Positions 42,956 through 55,889 of a stretch of 64,000 nucleotides of DNA are shown one piece after another (positions within the stretch are counted from its first letter, which is position 1; every line of letters starts with the position of its first letter). Where the stretch lies: the NCBI GenBank assembly GCA_963576735.1, contig OY755174.1, positions 9,672,001-9,736,000 of the forward strand, given 5' to 3'. Position numbers and translations under genes: made by a program. This stretch comes from Bedellia somnulentella (Eukaryota > Arthropoda > Insecta > Lepidoptera > Bedelliidae). Under the pieces are notes generated by a model, which searched no databases, had not been told where the DNA came from, and worked only from the letters and a program-made list of their open reading frames with translations.

Positions 42956-42974
42956 CCAAAACTAATACGTGGGT

Positions 42975-43515
42975 CTTTTTTAACAAAAAATATTATTCCG
43001 TCAATTGGCTCTGAATGTGGTTCCGTTTTTGTTCAAAAGATATTATTTATTAATATTTCAATACTCTTACACTAAAATAACCTAAAATTACTAACTAGTA
43101 ACCAACTTGCAGTACAAGCAAATGCAAGTATTACAAAAGTCAGCTCTGTACGTGTGCCGGAGTGAAAAGGCGCGGAGCAGACGCCACAGTTGCCGCTCGC
43201 AACATCTGCCGCCTCCTTAAGTACTTCCACTCCTGCGGCCGCCACCGCACCCTTAATTATTTGCTCTGCCCCTATTTCATTTCCATCGGCAGCCGTCTTC
43301 AAAAGTTAAGCTTTACTTTATATTATTTAGATTTTTCCGATACTCTTCTTATTATGTTCGTATTAATAAGTTTTATCGACTCTTTTGCTTTTCGATTTTA
43401 GAGTTTCAACAAGAATACTTATAATGCAGAAATCTCCGTCTGTCTGTCTGACCACGACTTAGCTCGCAGGCCATTGGGTCAAGAAAGTTGTAACTTTGTA
43501 TGGGTGTGAATATTT
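42975..43515 (+). other. Unassigned region with a GC-rich patch
   Basis: 43150-43260 is GC-rich (cgcctcc, gcggccgcc) and open on both strands, but no domain or splice pattern supports a gene. 43430-43450 has a (CTGT)n stretch like the one at 59.23 kb. Confidence 0.3.
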
Positions 43516-43521
43516 TTTTAT

Positions 43522-43760
43522 AATACTCACGGCTATAAATCCCTAGAAGGGGTAGCCAGAGCTAAGGAATTAGAAATTCCACAGCCACTTTTGGAAAGTT
43601 GAGTGGGGAAAAGATAGTAAAGTGAAGGTTGTTGGTAATGGGTCTCCAACCGCATTGCCCAAAAATCCCTTAAGAGCCCCAATACCGTTAGTCGCCTCTT
43701 ACGTACACCCATCGGTAGAAACGTGGTAGTGCTATTCTAAGCCGACACTACAAGGCTATA
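43522..43760 (-). repeat. SINE-A copy (-), well preserved
   Basis: It runs from tactcacggctataaatccc through gaaattccacagccacttttgg and gggtctccaaccgcattgcc to gccgacactacaaggc. Confidence 0.9.
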
Positions 43761-44207
43761 TGAATAAGTAGAAAGTATAATTAAAAAAATATTTGACAAA
43801 GGGTACACTTAAGTCCCATTTCATTATCGGTTTCAATTCACTGAAGGGGTAAAAAGTGGCAGAGATTCCCATCCGATCCAATATTTATAATGTGGTTTCT
43901 TAAACTTACAACTCAGTATCAATAAAACGTCCTGCTAGAGATTGAATTTGTACCTAATTATGTGGTGTCAGTTTTGTACTGCAATGTCACCAAAGCTCCA
44001 TCAGTGGATCTGACTGTAAGTTCGTACTGTACTTAGGAGTTTACAGGAATTAACAGAACAAGCATTAAGAGGAATATTTGTGCAATTAGGTACGTTTGGT
44101 TGGCATGGCTTACTAGTAATTCTGTACCCAGTTGATTTCCAAGTATAATTATATCATAATTTTATTATATATGTCAAACAGATAATATTTTTGTATATTA
44201 ACAAAGG

Positions 44208-44425
44208 TACATTCACGGCTATTAATCCCGACAACGAGTAGCTACAGCTTTTCTGCTGATGGGAGTTGAATAGGGGAGATTGTAAAATTCAGGTCGCTTG
44301 TCCGTTGTTTGTCCAGCCATATAGCGCAACAATCGCTAAGAAAGCCCCAAACCTTAAAAAAACCATATTTTACGGAAGCCGCGACGGAAAATAAGGGGGT
44401 ACTATTTGAAGCTCTACACAGCATA
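44208..44425 (-). repeat. SINE-A copy (-), diverged
   Basis: attcacggctattaatccc, gagtagctacagctt, aagccccaaacctt and ctctacacagc in order. Confidence 0.65.
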
Positions 44426-44429
44426 TTTA

Positions 44430-46020
44430 TTCATATAAGGAAGGATAATAGATGAAAAGTCCATTCTTTTTAAAACGTATTTTCGGCCGGATACCTCCCG
44501 AATCGCTCTTGGCTGGGTGTCGTCATTTCTTTGACTGTGTATCCATACGGTCATTTTTTCAATTAAATTAGATATCTTCTTATATTTTTACAGACTTAAT
44601 CATTTTAAATTTAACTGTTAACTGACAAACTAATCAAAACTTTCATACCTCTTTACAAGTGCAAACACATTGTTTTCGTTGCCTGCCCATTTTGCAATGA
44701 AATTATCTCGGTTATATAGCAGCAGCAGGCCAGTTTAATTAAAATCCTCTATTTGCTTAGGACTTACGCTTAACAATGTCAACGGGAAAATTGCATCAGT
44801 TTTCTTTGACAATACACATTTTCGCACACTTAGCTATTATTAAAAACGACACGGTAACCACATTGATCTTGCTTGTGTATATTAAAAAAATAATTGTGTC
44901 TTATGAAGCTCAAAGCTATCCATTGCCTAAATGCTTAACAACTGATTATAATTCTAATTAATATAAAGGAAAATAATAATATTAAAACAATGGCTCTAGA
45001 TTCTTAAACCATTGTAAAATTGGATAAGAAAATTGGGATTATATCATAATAATATTTGATGAATATGTTAATTAAAGTTAGACTTACAATAAAGACATGA
45101 GTTGATTGAGTGTAGTGTTCGATATAAGTTTGAGTTGACACATTGAGACCTTTAATACAATTTTAATAAAGGTGACCTTTTAGGTGACCTTTACAGTCGG
45201 ATAAAAATAAGATCAAGATTGCGACTGGATGACCAAAGACACAAATTTCAAAGTTTGACTTTTCTGTTAATTATTTGTCGAGAATGTCAAAATTCTAGTT
45301 TCGTTACAAAAAAATACACATAAAAATAATGGCCTTGTGAGAGAGGAGAGAATGTTGATCGGTTGATTTGTGTAGTAGTGCAATTTTAAATAAGCTTGAA
45401 TGTTATGTCCTGTTGATATCTCTTTATAATTGGGAAGCAATGATCAAAGGAATGGAAAAGAAATAGTTGCGTCGACCATGCCTCTATATTGCTTATACTA
45501 TGCACTCGCTTTTACGCTCGGTTCAGTTCGAACATGACACTTTTTAGCACGTTCATCTATATATTATGAACGTAACAAGCCAAAAGTTGACTTTTATTAC
45601 ACAAAAATAATACCCTTCTTCAATAAATGTAGTCTAGCATACAGTCAATATAAAATATTTAAACGAACTGAAATAAATCGAACAAATCTAAGCGACGACG
45701 TATTGAATGATATGGCGTAGTAAGTAACGAACCGTCTCGCCTACGTGCAATCCCAAAGGTGGATTTTTTTATCGTCACAATACCTATTTACATTCTCTTG
45801 ATTTCAATAAATATTTTTTAGGTTCTTTGTGAGCTTTTCTCGTCAGACGATATTTATTCTCGTATTTATTTCTTACTTGCACGATTGTAGCATCAAATTT
45901 ACTTGTGGTAACTGATTTGAAAGCGTACTATTTTTTTAATGATCTCGTGACTTATAAATGCTGCAAATAAAACTTTTAAGTTATTACTCGTGTGTTATTC
46001 TTATACTCTAAAGCAACACG
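44430..46020 (+). other. Unassigned AT-rich region
   Basis: No gene or repeat recognised. Confidence 0.35.
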
Positions 46021-46024
46021 GACT

Positions 46025-46376
46025 GTTGTATTAGCTTAGTGTGTGTTCTATCCGTCTATCACGCAGATAAGCATGTGTTCAAATTCCGGGTTGGTCCTAC
46101 ACCAATTTTTCTGTGCTTAATTCATATGTGAGCTTAATTTGTCATCATTGTAAACGGTTAGGGAAAATATCGTGAGGAAACCCACATGGGTAAATTGTAC
46201 AGTCAGTGATAGTGTATTCGTAAAAAACGGCGATAGGCCTCCATGAGCGTGAGCTATTACGTGAGCACACTGTCGTAGCAAAATATGGTTACTCTGAACA
46301 CCTGATGTATAACGTGTGTATTCAGAAGAATTAGTACTTCTGCTATCCCTTTTCGGATATACGGCGTTGAGTTATT
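46025..46376 (+). repeat. SINE-B copy (+), nearly full length
   Basis: gtgtgttctatccgtctatcacgc, ggttggtcctacaccaatttt, ggttagggaaaatatcgtgagg, acggcgataggcct and cttttcggatatacggcg follow SINE-B to near its end. The A box is degraded. Confidence 0.82.
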
Positions 46377-46728
46377 TTTTATACATATTTTAATATAAAT
46401 ACAATGATCAAGTGATAAAATGTGCACCGTGCGCGCGTATTTACTTCGATTGACACTTTCGCTTATAAATAAAAATAAGCGGCATGCCACCGTGCAAGTA
46501 ACTCAATAATGTGGGTGAAGGGGCACGCTCATAAATCTCGTGGTGCAATATAGACGCCAACACCACAATAGCTGTCACGCCGCCGCTGACCGCCGCCGCC
46601 GCCCGCCTCCTGCCGACCAACTAATAACACTTCATAATGCTCCATATGGCTGTCTTTCAGGTTTATTTGAAAACATTTATCTACGAAAAGTACATTCCAG
46701 ACCGATTTTTATTATTTTTATAACAGCT

Positions 46729-46915
46729 GTGTAGTGTCGTCGTAGAATAACATTGTCGCATTTCTTCCTGTGGGGGTTCGTAAGAGGCGATTAGCTATTT
46801 GGCCTTTTTAATTGATTGTTTGGGCGATGCGATTGGAGACAACCTTTAGTTTACAAAGTTTTCCCCAAGCTCTGGCTACCCCGTCTATGGATTTATAGCC
46901 GTGAGTATATGTCAG
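46729..46915 (+). repeat. SINE-A copy (+) with a central deletion
   Basis: gctgtgtagtgtcgtcgtag, gtaagaggcgattagc, gcgatgcgattggagac, then directly agctctggctaccccgtc and tagccgtgagtatatg. Confidence 0.88.
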
Positions 46916-46924
46916 CTACAGCTG

Positions 46925-47250
46925 CTTTATTAAAGCTGCAAGCAAATTTTTTATGAACATTACGGTTTAGACAGTATAAAAGCAACGAATGACAGTGACA
47001 CAGCTACCGATTTTTGAAATGGAGAATCTTGAGATTTGAGTATAATACTGGGCAAAGGAATCTTGTATTTGCATTGAAGCGTAGATAGCAAGGAAGGGGC
47101 GCGGAGACAAGAGCTCAGCCGCAGTACTCAGATAGCATGCAGTCAACGGTTCCCGGACTTTTCAGATTTAAATACAGTCTTGTGTTTTTGTACTTAAAAA
47201 TATTTCGAAAGCATATGTATAAAGCGCAAATAATTAAATTGGTATTATGA
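46925..47250 (+). other. Unassigned region
   Basis: No gene or repeat recognised. Confidence 0.35.
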
Positions 47251-47399
47251 AATTCAGTGAGATCTTTGATAAAATTTTATCAAAATATAGTTAAATAGAA
47301 CAAAGGCAATGAATGAATAAATAAGGGGAACTAATTTTTTGAGCTGTTATATAAAAATTCGAGATGTTATTATGATTAGTTGAAAAACATATTGAGCAG

Positions 47400-48090
47400 T
47401 TATTTAATTTAATGGCGGTTGAATAATTATTGTGACAGTAAAAAATAGACAGTAATAAAAAATAAATATGTCGGTTATTTTATCATACAATGTCAATTCT
47501 AAAAATAATTGAGTAGTCCAATAATTAAATGGGCGGTAAAAATGATGGAATGGGCAGTTCGATAAATAGTTCGGCAGATCGTAACGATGCATGCCTGTTT
47601 TTATGTATACTTGCTCGCTTGTTTGCATGTCGGGGGGTGCAGGGGGGCAGAGCCCCCCTGCTTGGGGGGTCGGGGGGAGAAAGCCCCCTGCAGACAAAGA
47701 AAAGTTAGGTGGTCACATTTAATTAGGTTAGGTTAGGTTAGATTATGTATAAAACGAGCGAGCGTAGCGCAGCGGAGCGAGCCCTAAATGCCTGATGCAT
47801 GCCTATATGCATGCCTATATGCTTACTTACTTTATAGAATTGCTTAGAATGAGATTTCTTACCGACAAGTTCAATATTTTTTACCGCCCATTTAATTATT
47901 TTCCTACTCAATTATATATTGACTGATCCATTTCATTCTTTTTTATTACCTATTTTGTTTACTTTACTGCTTAGTTTTAACTGTTGATCTAGTTATTAAA
48001 CGTGCCATTTATAATTTTTAACTTACCAAAACCGCTATATACAACTGCCTATTTAAATCAGTGCCATAAATAAGTAATAAGGTAAAAATT
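47400..48090. repeat. Foldback-type element with G-rich hairpin and TTAGG units in the centre
   Basis: Perfect 23 bp inverted arms at 47520-47542 and 47878-47900 (core aaatgggcggtaaaa) extend imperfectly outward through taattgagtag and other related motifs. Between them lie a 10 bp-arm G/C hairpin at 47639-47661 and a TTAGG-type run at 47723-47740. No ORF of note. It may be a non-autonomous DNA transposon; no target duplication was identified. Confidence 0.6.
47723..47740 (+). repeat. Short interstitial telomere-like TTAGG repeat
   Basis: Three and a half TTAGG units, the insect telomere repeat. Probably part of the foldback element rather than a former telomere. Confidence 0.7.
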
Positions 48091-48099
48091 ACAAAAAAA

Positions 48100-48330
48100 A
48101 TGCCTTAAGTGCTTTTTAGTACATCAGACATTTGATAATTGAAGTTCCGCAAAAATAGGTCCACTATTTGAATGATGAGCTACAGACAAACATACCAATA
48201 ATTTAGTTATTTTTTTTACAAGTAACGCGTATCCCTAGTTAACAACGGTTATTTGAATTACAAACAGACACTTAAATTTTGTTTACGTACATACATTTTC
48301 TTGAGTAAAAAACAAGTAATAAGGTAAAAT
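48100..48330 (+). other. Unassigned AT-rich spacer
   Basis: No gene or repeat recognised. Confidence 0.35.
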
Positions 48331-48338
48331 AGCTTAAA

Positions 48339-48392
48339 ATGGAATGCGTGAAGATACCGGGCGAGTACCAGGAGGTCAGAGGGAGTGGAGAG
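48339..48392 (+). CDS. Possible coding exon starting with ATG (uncertain)
   Basis: ATG followed by codons for MECVKIPGEYQEVRGSGE, then a consensus donor GTGAGT at 48393. Base composition is clearly less AT-rich than the surroundings. An AG at 48331-48332 could also make it an internal exon. No partner exon was found and no protein family recognised. Confidence 0.3.
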
Positions 48393-48399
48393 GTGAGTC

Positions 48400-49920
48400 G
48401 AGACGGTGTTCGTTACGTGCGCCCGGCTGCGTCCTCGAGAGACTTACTCGGTGCGCTTCGCTCGCTAACCAGAATCCGCGCCGTCCACAAAAACATTCAA
48501 TTCTATCAAAATATTCCTCTCGAAAGGTTACAATTTGACACTCAATGCTTCGGAGATTGATATCTTTTATTAAGTTGTGTTTTGATCACCTGATTCCTTG
48601 TTTGTTAAACAATTCTTTTTGTCCGAATGTTTTTTGTTTAAGGTATATTACTATATATTCTTTTAAATACAAGTTTTATAAGTCATTTTGAGTTTCTATA
48701 AAGTGAAACTTTATATTTTTAATGTTGTGTATATGGATGAGTACCATTTGAAATTCAAGAAGAGAACAAGGGTCGTCTCAAAAACTAAATAAGAAAACAT
48801 GTTATTACACAAATACCCATTAAGCGCTGAATATTTCATACAACATGTTTCCTTTGACCTGACCTGACCACCTGACTATACAATAAAAAAAAAATTCCGA
48901 ATCGGTCCAGGCGTCTTGGAGTAATCGGTGAACATACATAAAAAATATATATTGCGACGAATTGATTACATCCTCCTTTGTTTGAAGTCAGTTAAAAAAG
49001 ATAAAGAAGTTCAGTATGATTACTCAATAAAGAGTGAATTTCCAGCAAAAGATAGCTATCACATAAACCGCAAATAAAGCGGCGTCTAATAATAAATGCA
49101 TTAGTTTAATGAAAGTGTCTGATGTAGCGGCGAGATAAGGATGGCGAAGGTAAGGTAATCGTATTGGGTAATATCCTGCTGTCAGTCGGGTCGGGATGAT
49201 ATGATCGACATTGATACTTAGCTTTCCGTCACGTCACGTCGGCTAATTCTCATTTCCAACAAAAACGCCAGGAAATTGGATATAAGGATCTGGCGGTCGG
49301 ATCCGGCTACGTGACGTTTGTCGAACACGTCACCACACTATGTGCTAATTTCCGTTCCGAGCTCGCGGAAAATTACTTTAGCTGCAACAACCATCCAAAA
49401 TGATTTTTCGATAAAATATTGAAAACGTTAAACTGAAATTTAATGTCGAATGTTTTTGAGGTAAACATTTTGGTGACACGTTTTCAATTTAGTTATGTCT
49501 TGGTTTGACTGTGTTTTGATTGGATTCATTTGATGTATCTTTTTGCGTGAATAAGTGTTCATTTGAAATTGAAGGCGCGGTAGCTTGTATGATGAGTAAC
49601 ACGTTCCGCAAGCGGAAACGAACGATAGACCCATGTGGTAGAGGGTCGGTACTGCTACAACAATACTTCAAATATGATTAGACTTGTGTGTGCATGAAAA
49701 CCTCTTATTAATTGATTAGTAAATACTTCAAATAGTTTTAAATAATTATACTAAATAGCACCATGTTTTAACGTTTTCATTATTTAATTGTGAAATTTAT
49801 TGCGTTACTAATTCAGTGAGAATAATTAATACAGCTTCTAAAATTGTGCAATATTTCATCAATGTTTACTTAGGATAAGTTTAAATTATCTTTTCTTATA
49901 AAGGCGGGGTTCCGTAGTGA
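48400..49920 (+). other. Unassigned region
   Basis: Moderately GC-rich to 48500 and at 49120-49360, otherwise AT-rich. No gene or repeat family recognised. Confidence 0.35.
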
Positions 49921-49929
49921 GAAGAATAA

Positions 49930-49984
49930 AAGTAGTCTCTGCCTACCCCAATGGGAATAATGGGTGTGAGTATAAGTAAGTAAG
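49930..49984 (+). repeat. RTE-like LINE tail (+), ~55 bp
   Basis: tagtctctgcctaccccaat, gggaataatgggtgtgagta and a (TAAG)n tail is the LINE 3' end in + orientation. Confidence 0.82.
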
Positions 49985-50264
49985 TAGTTCTAACCATCTT
50001 TGCAGACATTATGGTAAACTTTTTATGGAAATTTTCTATTAACTTATCAATATGCTTTGTATGCCAATGATTTCTATTTAATTAGCTATTACTTAAAAAT
50101 ATTTTAAGTCTGACAGTAAAAGGATGTGTTTTTTTTAAAATTCTGGTTATTTGATGTAACTTGTGAGTGATATTGTTAAGTGATTGGAAAAACATAACAT
50201 GGAATTGACCTACATAACTACTATATTAAACATAAATATTAAAAGTAGTTTTTGTGTACCAACA

Positions 50265-50345
50265 TACACCCACGGCTATGAATCCCTCGAGGCGGTAGCC
50301 AGAGCTTCAGTTTAAGAAAATGTGATTGAGTGCAAACTGCTGTGA
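50265..50345 (-). repeat. SINE-A 3' fragment (-)
   Basis: cacccacggctatgaatccc then ggcggtagccagagcttcag; the rest of the element is absent. Confidence 0.75.
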
Positions 50346-50391
50346 TTTGTGAACTCTGTAGTGTTAGAGGGTATACTGTAAAAATATAATA

Positions 50392-50457
50392 AAGTGGCGA
50401 TCGATAATATCTGCCTGCCCCAATGGAAAAAAATTCGTGAGTGATACATACATACTG
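50392..50457 (+). repeat. RTE-like LINE tail (+), ~65 bp
   Basis: gtggcgatcgataatatctg, cctgccccaatgg, ttcgtgagtgatacatacat. Diverged copy of the LINE 3' end. Confidence 0.75.
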
Positions 50458-50459
50458 TA

Positions 50460-51910
50460 TTGTAAAATGATATAAAAAGTCATGCGCAGATAATTAATTT
50501 AAGAATTACACTATATCATGATTGTTTATCATTAAATAACTTTTAATGCTTATAGAGCACTTGAAATTATTTCAAAAGTAAATACTTACTTGTTATCGTT
50601 TAATAAAAAAGATTGTTAGTGTTGTATCGAAGTTCCAGATTATTTATTATATTTTTTATATTTTTTATTTAATCTTGAATTTTGTTTTTTACCATAATCC
50701 TTTATTAGAAGGATACCTTTGTTAGAAGTTATTAGTAACGACTCGGATATATATACAAATGAAATTGAATACAGGCGTTGAATGATAATACTTCCATATG
50801 TCAAACCTCGTCGTAGGCTACGCTTTTCGTAGTCGATAAAATGTAGACAAATTGGCTTCGTAGACAATAATGTTCAGTGGTGTTTTTTGGTAGATTTCAT
50901 TTGAATGCTTTTTTTTAAATATTTTCAATTAAATATTGTCAATATTTTTTTATTATTACTACCATTAAAGCTATCGTACGATATTTCTTTTTAGCTAATA
51001 TATGTAGAGTCAACGTCTATGTAAGCGGATGATCACGGAGGACACAGTGATATCAACGCGCTAAATGCGCTTTCTTAAGACACTGACAGAGAGCAATTAA
51101 AAATTATAATAATTGCCTACATAGTATAAACCACAACTAACGCCAATGTACGAGTAGATAAATAACTGTTAATACTCATCTACTAAGATAATATTTCATT
51201 CGACACTCCGGAGATATAAAAGTAGTTTTGTTTATGATGAAAGAAAATGCCTTTTCTCGGTAATAATGTTATAGTGCTGCTTTCACCTAATAAGCCATGA
51301 CGCGCGTCTTCCGTGAGACCTCTCTCTCACTTTTGTTGACGCTATTTATGTAGTTATGTGAACTACTGGGTACTGGTGTCCTTTATTTAAGGATGCTTAC
51401 TAAATATTTTAAAACAATCACAACATTTTATTTTGATCTCTATTGTATTCATATATCGTTTGAGTTTATATAAAAAAGGTTTAACATATCAAAACCCCGT
51501 GTTAAGGCTCCATATATGAAGCTTCTGTTGCTTCATGTTGCCAATAGATGGCGCTGCTTGACGTTTCTACATCGCGGTATCGAAATGTTTTTATTATTGT
51601 ATATATACTGTGACAACTTAATATTAATTACACCTTGTTTTTCTATAAACTGCGTTTTATTTGTTTACAACATCTATTCGTGGTTGGATTTTTTGAGGCT
51701 TTTCCACCCCGTCTTATTTTAAGTATAAGATGATTAAGTAATTTTAAACATAGTTGCATAAGAAATTTGTGGTCCATTCTTAACTTTAATTCATATGGTT
51801 GTTTTGGAGCATTTTAAATTACAACAATTAAAACAAAAATAAGTACTAATACTCGTAGATTACTGAGTCTAATTCTGAAGTACTACCTCTGATTTTATTC
51901 ATAAGTATTA
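50460..51910 (+). other. Unassigned AT-rich region
   Basis: No gene or repeat recognised. Confidence 0.35.
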
Positions 51911-51914
51911 TTGA

Positions 51915-52080
51915 TGTAGGTGTGAAGTGTGAGTTTTCACTACCTATTTTTTCTCGCGGGGGTCGTATAAGGCGACATAATGGATGTGGTCTTTTTAAGT
52001 TATTTTGATCATTTCTTCACTATATTTTCAAAAGTGGCTGAGGAATTTTCGATTCCAAAACTCTGGCTATAAAAGTTTGT
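51915..52080 (+). repeat. SINE-A copy (+), diverged
   Basis: cactacctattttttctcgc, gggggtcgtataaggcgac, ttcaaaagtggctgaggaat and actctggcta in order. Confidence 0.75.
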
Positions 52081-52089
52081 GTGGATAAA

Positions 52090-55000
52090 AGCGTAATAAT
52101 ACAGATTAAGTAGGAAAAATTAGTAGACGCGTCATATTCTTTCTTTTTCTTTTGTTGTAAACTTTTTCACATCTCAGTATAGGACCTAAGGTTGCGTTCA
52201 TAACAAATAATTGTTTATCAAAATTTTATTTAGGTTATTATATGCAAATTTATCGAAACTGTTGAGTGCAAAAACAGTACACTTAGACGAACTTTGGCAG
52301 GTAAGTCAAGTATAGAAACTTATATTTATATCTAAAGCCAAATTTAATAATGACTTACTAAACGACAAACGACTTATAAAATACCATCTTCTTATTTTTT
52401 TTAATATACTGACAACACAAATCTGACAAAACGAAATGTTTGGAGTTATTATTAGTAAATCAGAGCAGATTTGCAGATTACCATAATTTGCTTCGATGCA
52501 TTTGAATAATGAGAACGTGTTTCCTCTCCGCAACCACTACACTGGATATCTGTGAAACTTACTCAATTGAGAAGGCTTTGTCGGATGAAGGGATTAAATC
52601 GATGTACAAATTGTTAGCTCCACTAACCGTGCTATTAAACTCTTATATTTTAACTGATTCTGTTTTAAAATAATAACGTTTATTTTATCATATTTTTTAC
52701 TTGCAACGTTTGTGTGAGATTTGGAAGGTGCTAGTCACAAGTTAGATATAAATAGGTACACATACATACACACACACACACACAGAGGTACAAAATATAT
52801 ACGATAGCACTTACTCACAATAGTCACAATCATATCATTTGAGTTTAAATATATATTATTATTTCATCCTAATGATGAAATGCATGCTCTTATAAAATAG
52901 TAGTAGATGAAATTTGTAAATATTATTTTTTTGAAGAAACTATTATAAAGAACTTCGAAATTTTGATCATTAAATTCGTGCTGAAATCGCAGACGATTGT
53001 CTAGTTCGGCAGAAAATATCTAAAATTTGCACTGTAATTAAGTTAAGCACAAATATTTTGTTTATAATACCATTATAATAACAATTGTAAGCTGTACGTG
53101 AATGAACTACTTGAATTTGAATATGAGGAAAAGTATCATATTAAATTCACCGGCCAAGGCCGATTAAATTTAGTAGAAAATATGACATTCAGTGTGTAAT
53201 TTAATTATTTGTTTATTTTTCTTGTACGCATAATATATTTATATCGTGATGGAAAACCAGTTATTTGTTTATACAGTTTATAGCCAGTCATTTGAATTAG
53301 ACTTAAGGGCATATATTTTTTTAAACCTTTTTCTCTTATGGACCGTAAAAGTAATTTATAGCGACAAGTAAGATAACTAAAGGAATGTAATACGGCCAAA
53401 TGACCCAGGTCATAATAAAACTCAAACAAAAATGAAAATAAAACAACTACCTATATTAAAATAGCCTTGTTGGAGAAATAAAAAGGATAACTCATTGAAA
53501 TAGTTGATATGGGAAAATCTAAAAATAAATGACAAAACACTGTACTTAGCCAGTATATCATATAATCTTGGTACAATAACTAAAACAAAGCTGCAAACCA
53601 AAACAATCAATATTTTCTTTAAATATTTGATACATCAATAGTTCATATTATATTTTTAATGTGTTTGTGTTTTTAAAACAAATGGCTGTTGCACCGTAAA
53701 TCAATTTTTTTTTGTTACAAACTGAAAGTCACAATGTTTATAAGTAACATAGGTTAATAAAATCACCCCAAAACCCATGCGAAAACCGGGTCGGTCCTAT
53801 ACAGAATGAATAAAGATAGAATGTTGGTCATACAACGAATGTTATGTATTCAGTTGGCAGCAACGCGCAATGTATAATAAGAACTTAAAAATTTGATTTG
53901 AATTTTATGTTAACAAGTTCGTGGTTATTACGGACACATTCATAAAAATGGAACGGTCCAACTTTGCCAATATTGTTCGATTAGCAACGATCGGAATACG
54001 TTGCGTCCTAATAAAAACAGCTTTAATTAAAAGTTTCACTTCTGTTCTGCATTTCAATTTTCTATCTTTGCCCGCCAGTATGAACGCCTTGGAAGATCTT
54101 TATTTGAATCCTCAAATGCGGTATGCCGTATTTATTTTTATATATTTTTCTATAAAAATATAAGGTCATATTTACTTTTTAACAACTTATTATTTTGGTA
54201 TAAATGTTTAACACCCATGATGTCATTGATGAAAAGACTTAGGAGGTAGAATAATGGTTCAACGTAAGGAAAAAAAGTGTAGCTGTTTGCAAACTGTTTA
54301 AGGTTTTCGTGATCTCTTATGACACTTTCACGATAGTTTTTGAACTAGTTGATGTGTATATAAATCATTTGCACACTTTATCATTGTCGAAAATATTGCT
54401 TTTATATTGAGAAAAAAAATTAATTTGATATGTATTATTATTTTTTATTATTATCAATTTTAATTTGATTTATTATATCTCAATGCGTTTGATTGGAATT
54501 ATATTTTTGTTTCATAATTATCAACATCCACTGCTGCTGCTCATATCTTCAAGTGCTGTAAATATAAAAAGATTACCTACTCAGATTTTCGAGAATGTGT
54601 TTTGTATAATAGTTTTCAGCTTATCGATCGTTAATAAAAAAGCCTTAGTTAGAAGCTTTTAATAGGTAGTACAAAATATTTTTTCAAGAAAGCACTGTTA
54701 AATAAACTTATAGCCGTTTAAGAAATAAAAGTTTAATTGCAAAAGTTGTCGTCAATGTTCAGTGAATCTGATCGAAGCACATCTTCGCAACTACTCCCTG
54801 TCGGCGGTGCGATGGCGCCCTTCTTTATTTCGCGTGAATTTATTGTTGAAATAAACACAAACGCCGGCATTTGCCTGTCTAACTATAGTAAGCTTGTCAC
54901 AATAACATAATAAGAAGCTTAACTTTATGTTTTACGAGTCGACGACAAACTTAGCATGTTTTCGACTATCTACTTTGCTCGTACACAGATTCAAAAGTTT

Positions 55001-55650
55001 CAGAGATTATTCTTGTTAGTTTGCGTAACTTTACTTCACCGCTTCCGTGAACTACACTCTACGATGTATATTCGAATGTAAAGTTAGCACATCGACTGTA
55101 AATACTACGTAACGACATTGCGTACCTCTCTGTGAAAGAAATATGCTCGACTTTTAACGAGATAAGAAAAATGGCTTTCGGGGCTGAGAAAATATTGGCC
55201 ACAAGATCATGGAGCGAGTAAAAGCGGCCAATGAAATCTGTTCAGATTTACGAGAATGTGTGTCGTGCGTACACCGGCACTCGGCGCGCGACGCGAGCTG
55301 TCTGCCACCACCTTTATCTTGTTTACGAGACACTCTGCTACCTCAGGAACTTGCTTTTATTGCATTCGTTGTTTGTTACTCTTTGAATAAACCCAGATTG
55401 TTTACATTTGTACTGGTTAGCAAGTTAATGGCATACCATTTTTTCCTTTCGTTACAAATGCTTTCTTCTAAACACGAGCGAACTCTTAAACTTGATTTAC
55501 CTGTTAACTTTTTTTAATGTACGATCCAAACTGTCTAATGTCGGTGCAATAACTTTAATGTTTTTTATGGATCCCAGGAGATGCCTTTTTTATTTGACTA
55601 GTTTGGCTACAAAGTTGCCAAAGCCTAGTTTAGTTATTTATCCTGAAAAT
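52090..55650 (+). other. Unassigned region
   Basis: Mostly AT-rich, with a (CA)n microsatellite at about 52763-52783. The frame at 55209-55517 begins in a GC-richer patch but shows no domain. Confidence 0.35.
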
Positions 55651-55659
55651 ACCAACCTA

Positions 55660-55880
55660 TCTATATAAATACTTATTGCTATCAATCCCAGCAATATAAA
55701 TCTAACCAAAAAGGATAGCCACTTTTGGAAGGTAAAAGGGAACAGATTATAAAATAAAGGATGTTTGTTGATGAGCCTGTACTCAATCCACATCGCCCAG
55801 CAATCTTTTAAAAAACTGCAAAATATTAATTGCCCTCGTAGGACACCCGTCGGACTGTATAGTTTTATTCTATTATAAGT
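55660..55880 (-). repeat. SINE-A copy (-), diverged
   Basis: gctatcaatcccagcaa, ggatagccacttttggaagg, aatccacatcgcccagcaat and ggacacccgtcgg in order. Confidence 0.68.
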
Positions 55881-55889
55881 CAATTCAAC

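Noticed and set aside
43150..43260. GC-rich open frames as a gene
   Set aside because: Both strands are open because of composition; no start context, splice sites or motif support coding.
47404..47697. Minus-strand 97-codon frame beginning MSAGGFLPPTPQ
   Set aside because: It is a translation of the G-rich hairpin and AT-rich foldback arm; no family resemblance.
47723..47740. Evidence for a telomere or fusion point
   Set aside because: Only 3.5 TTAGG units, located inside a foldback element; too short to indicate a former chromosome end.
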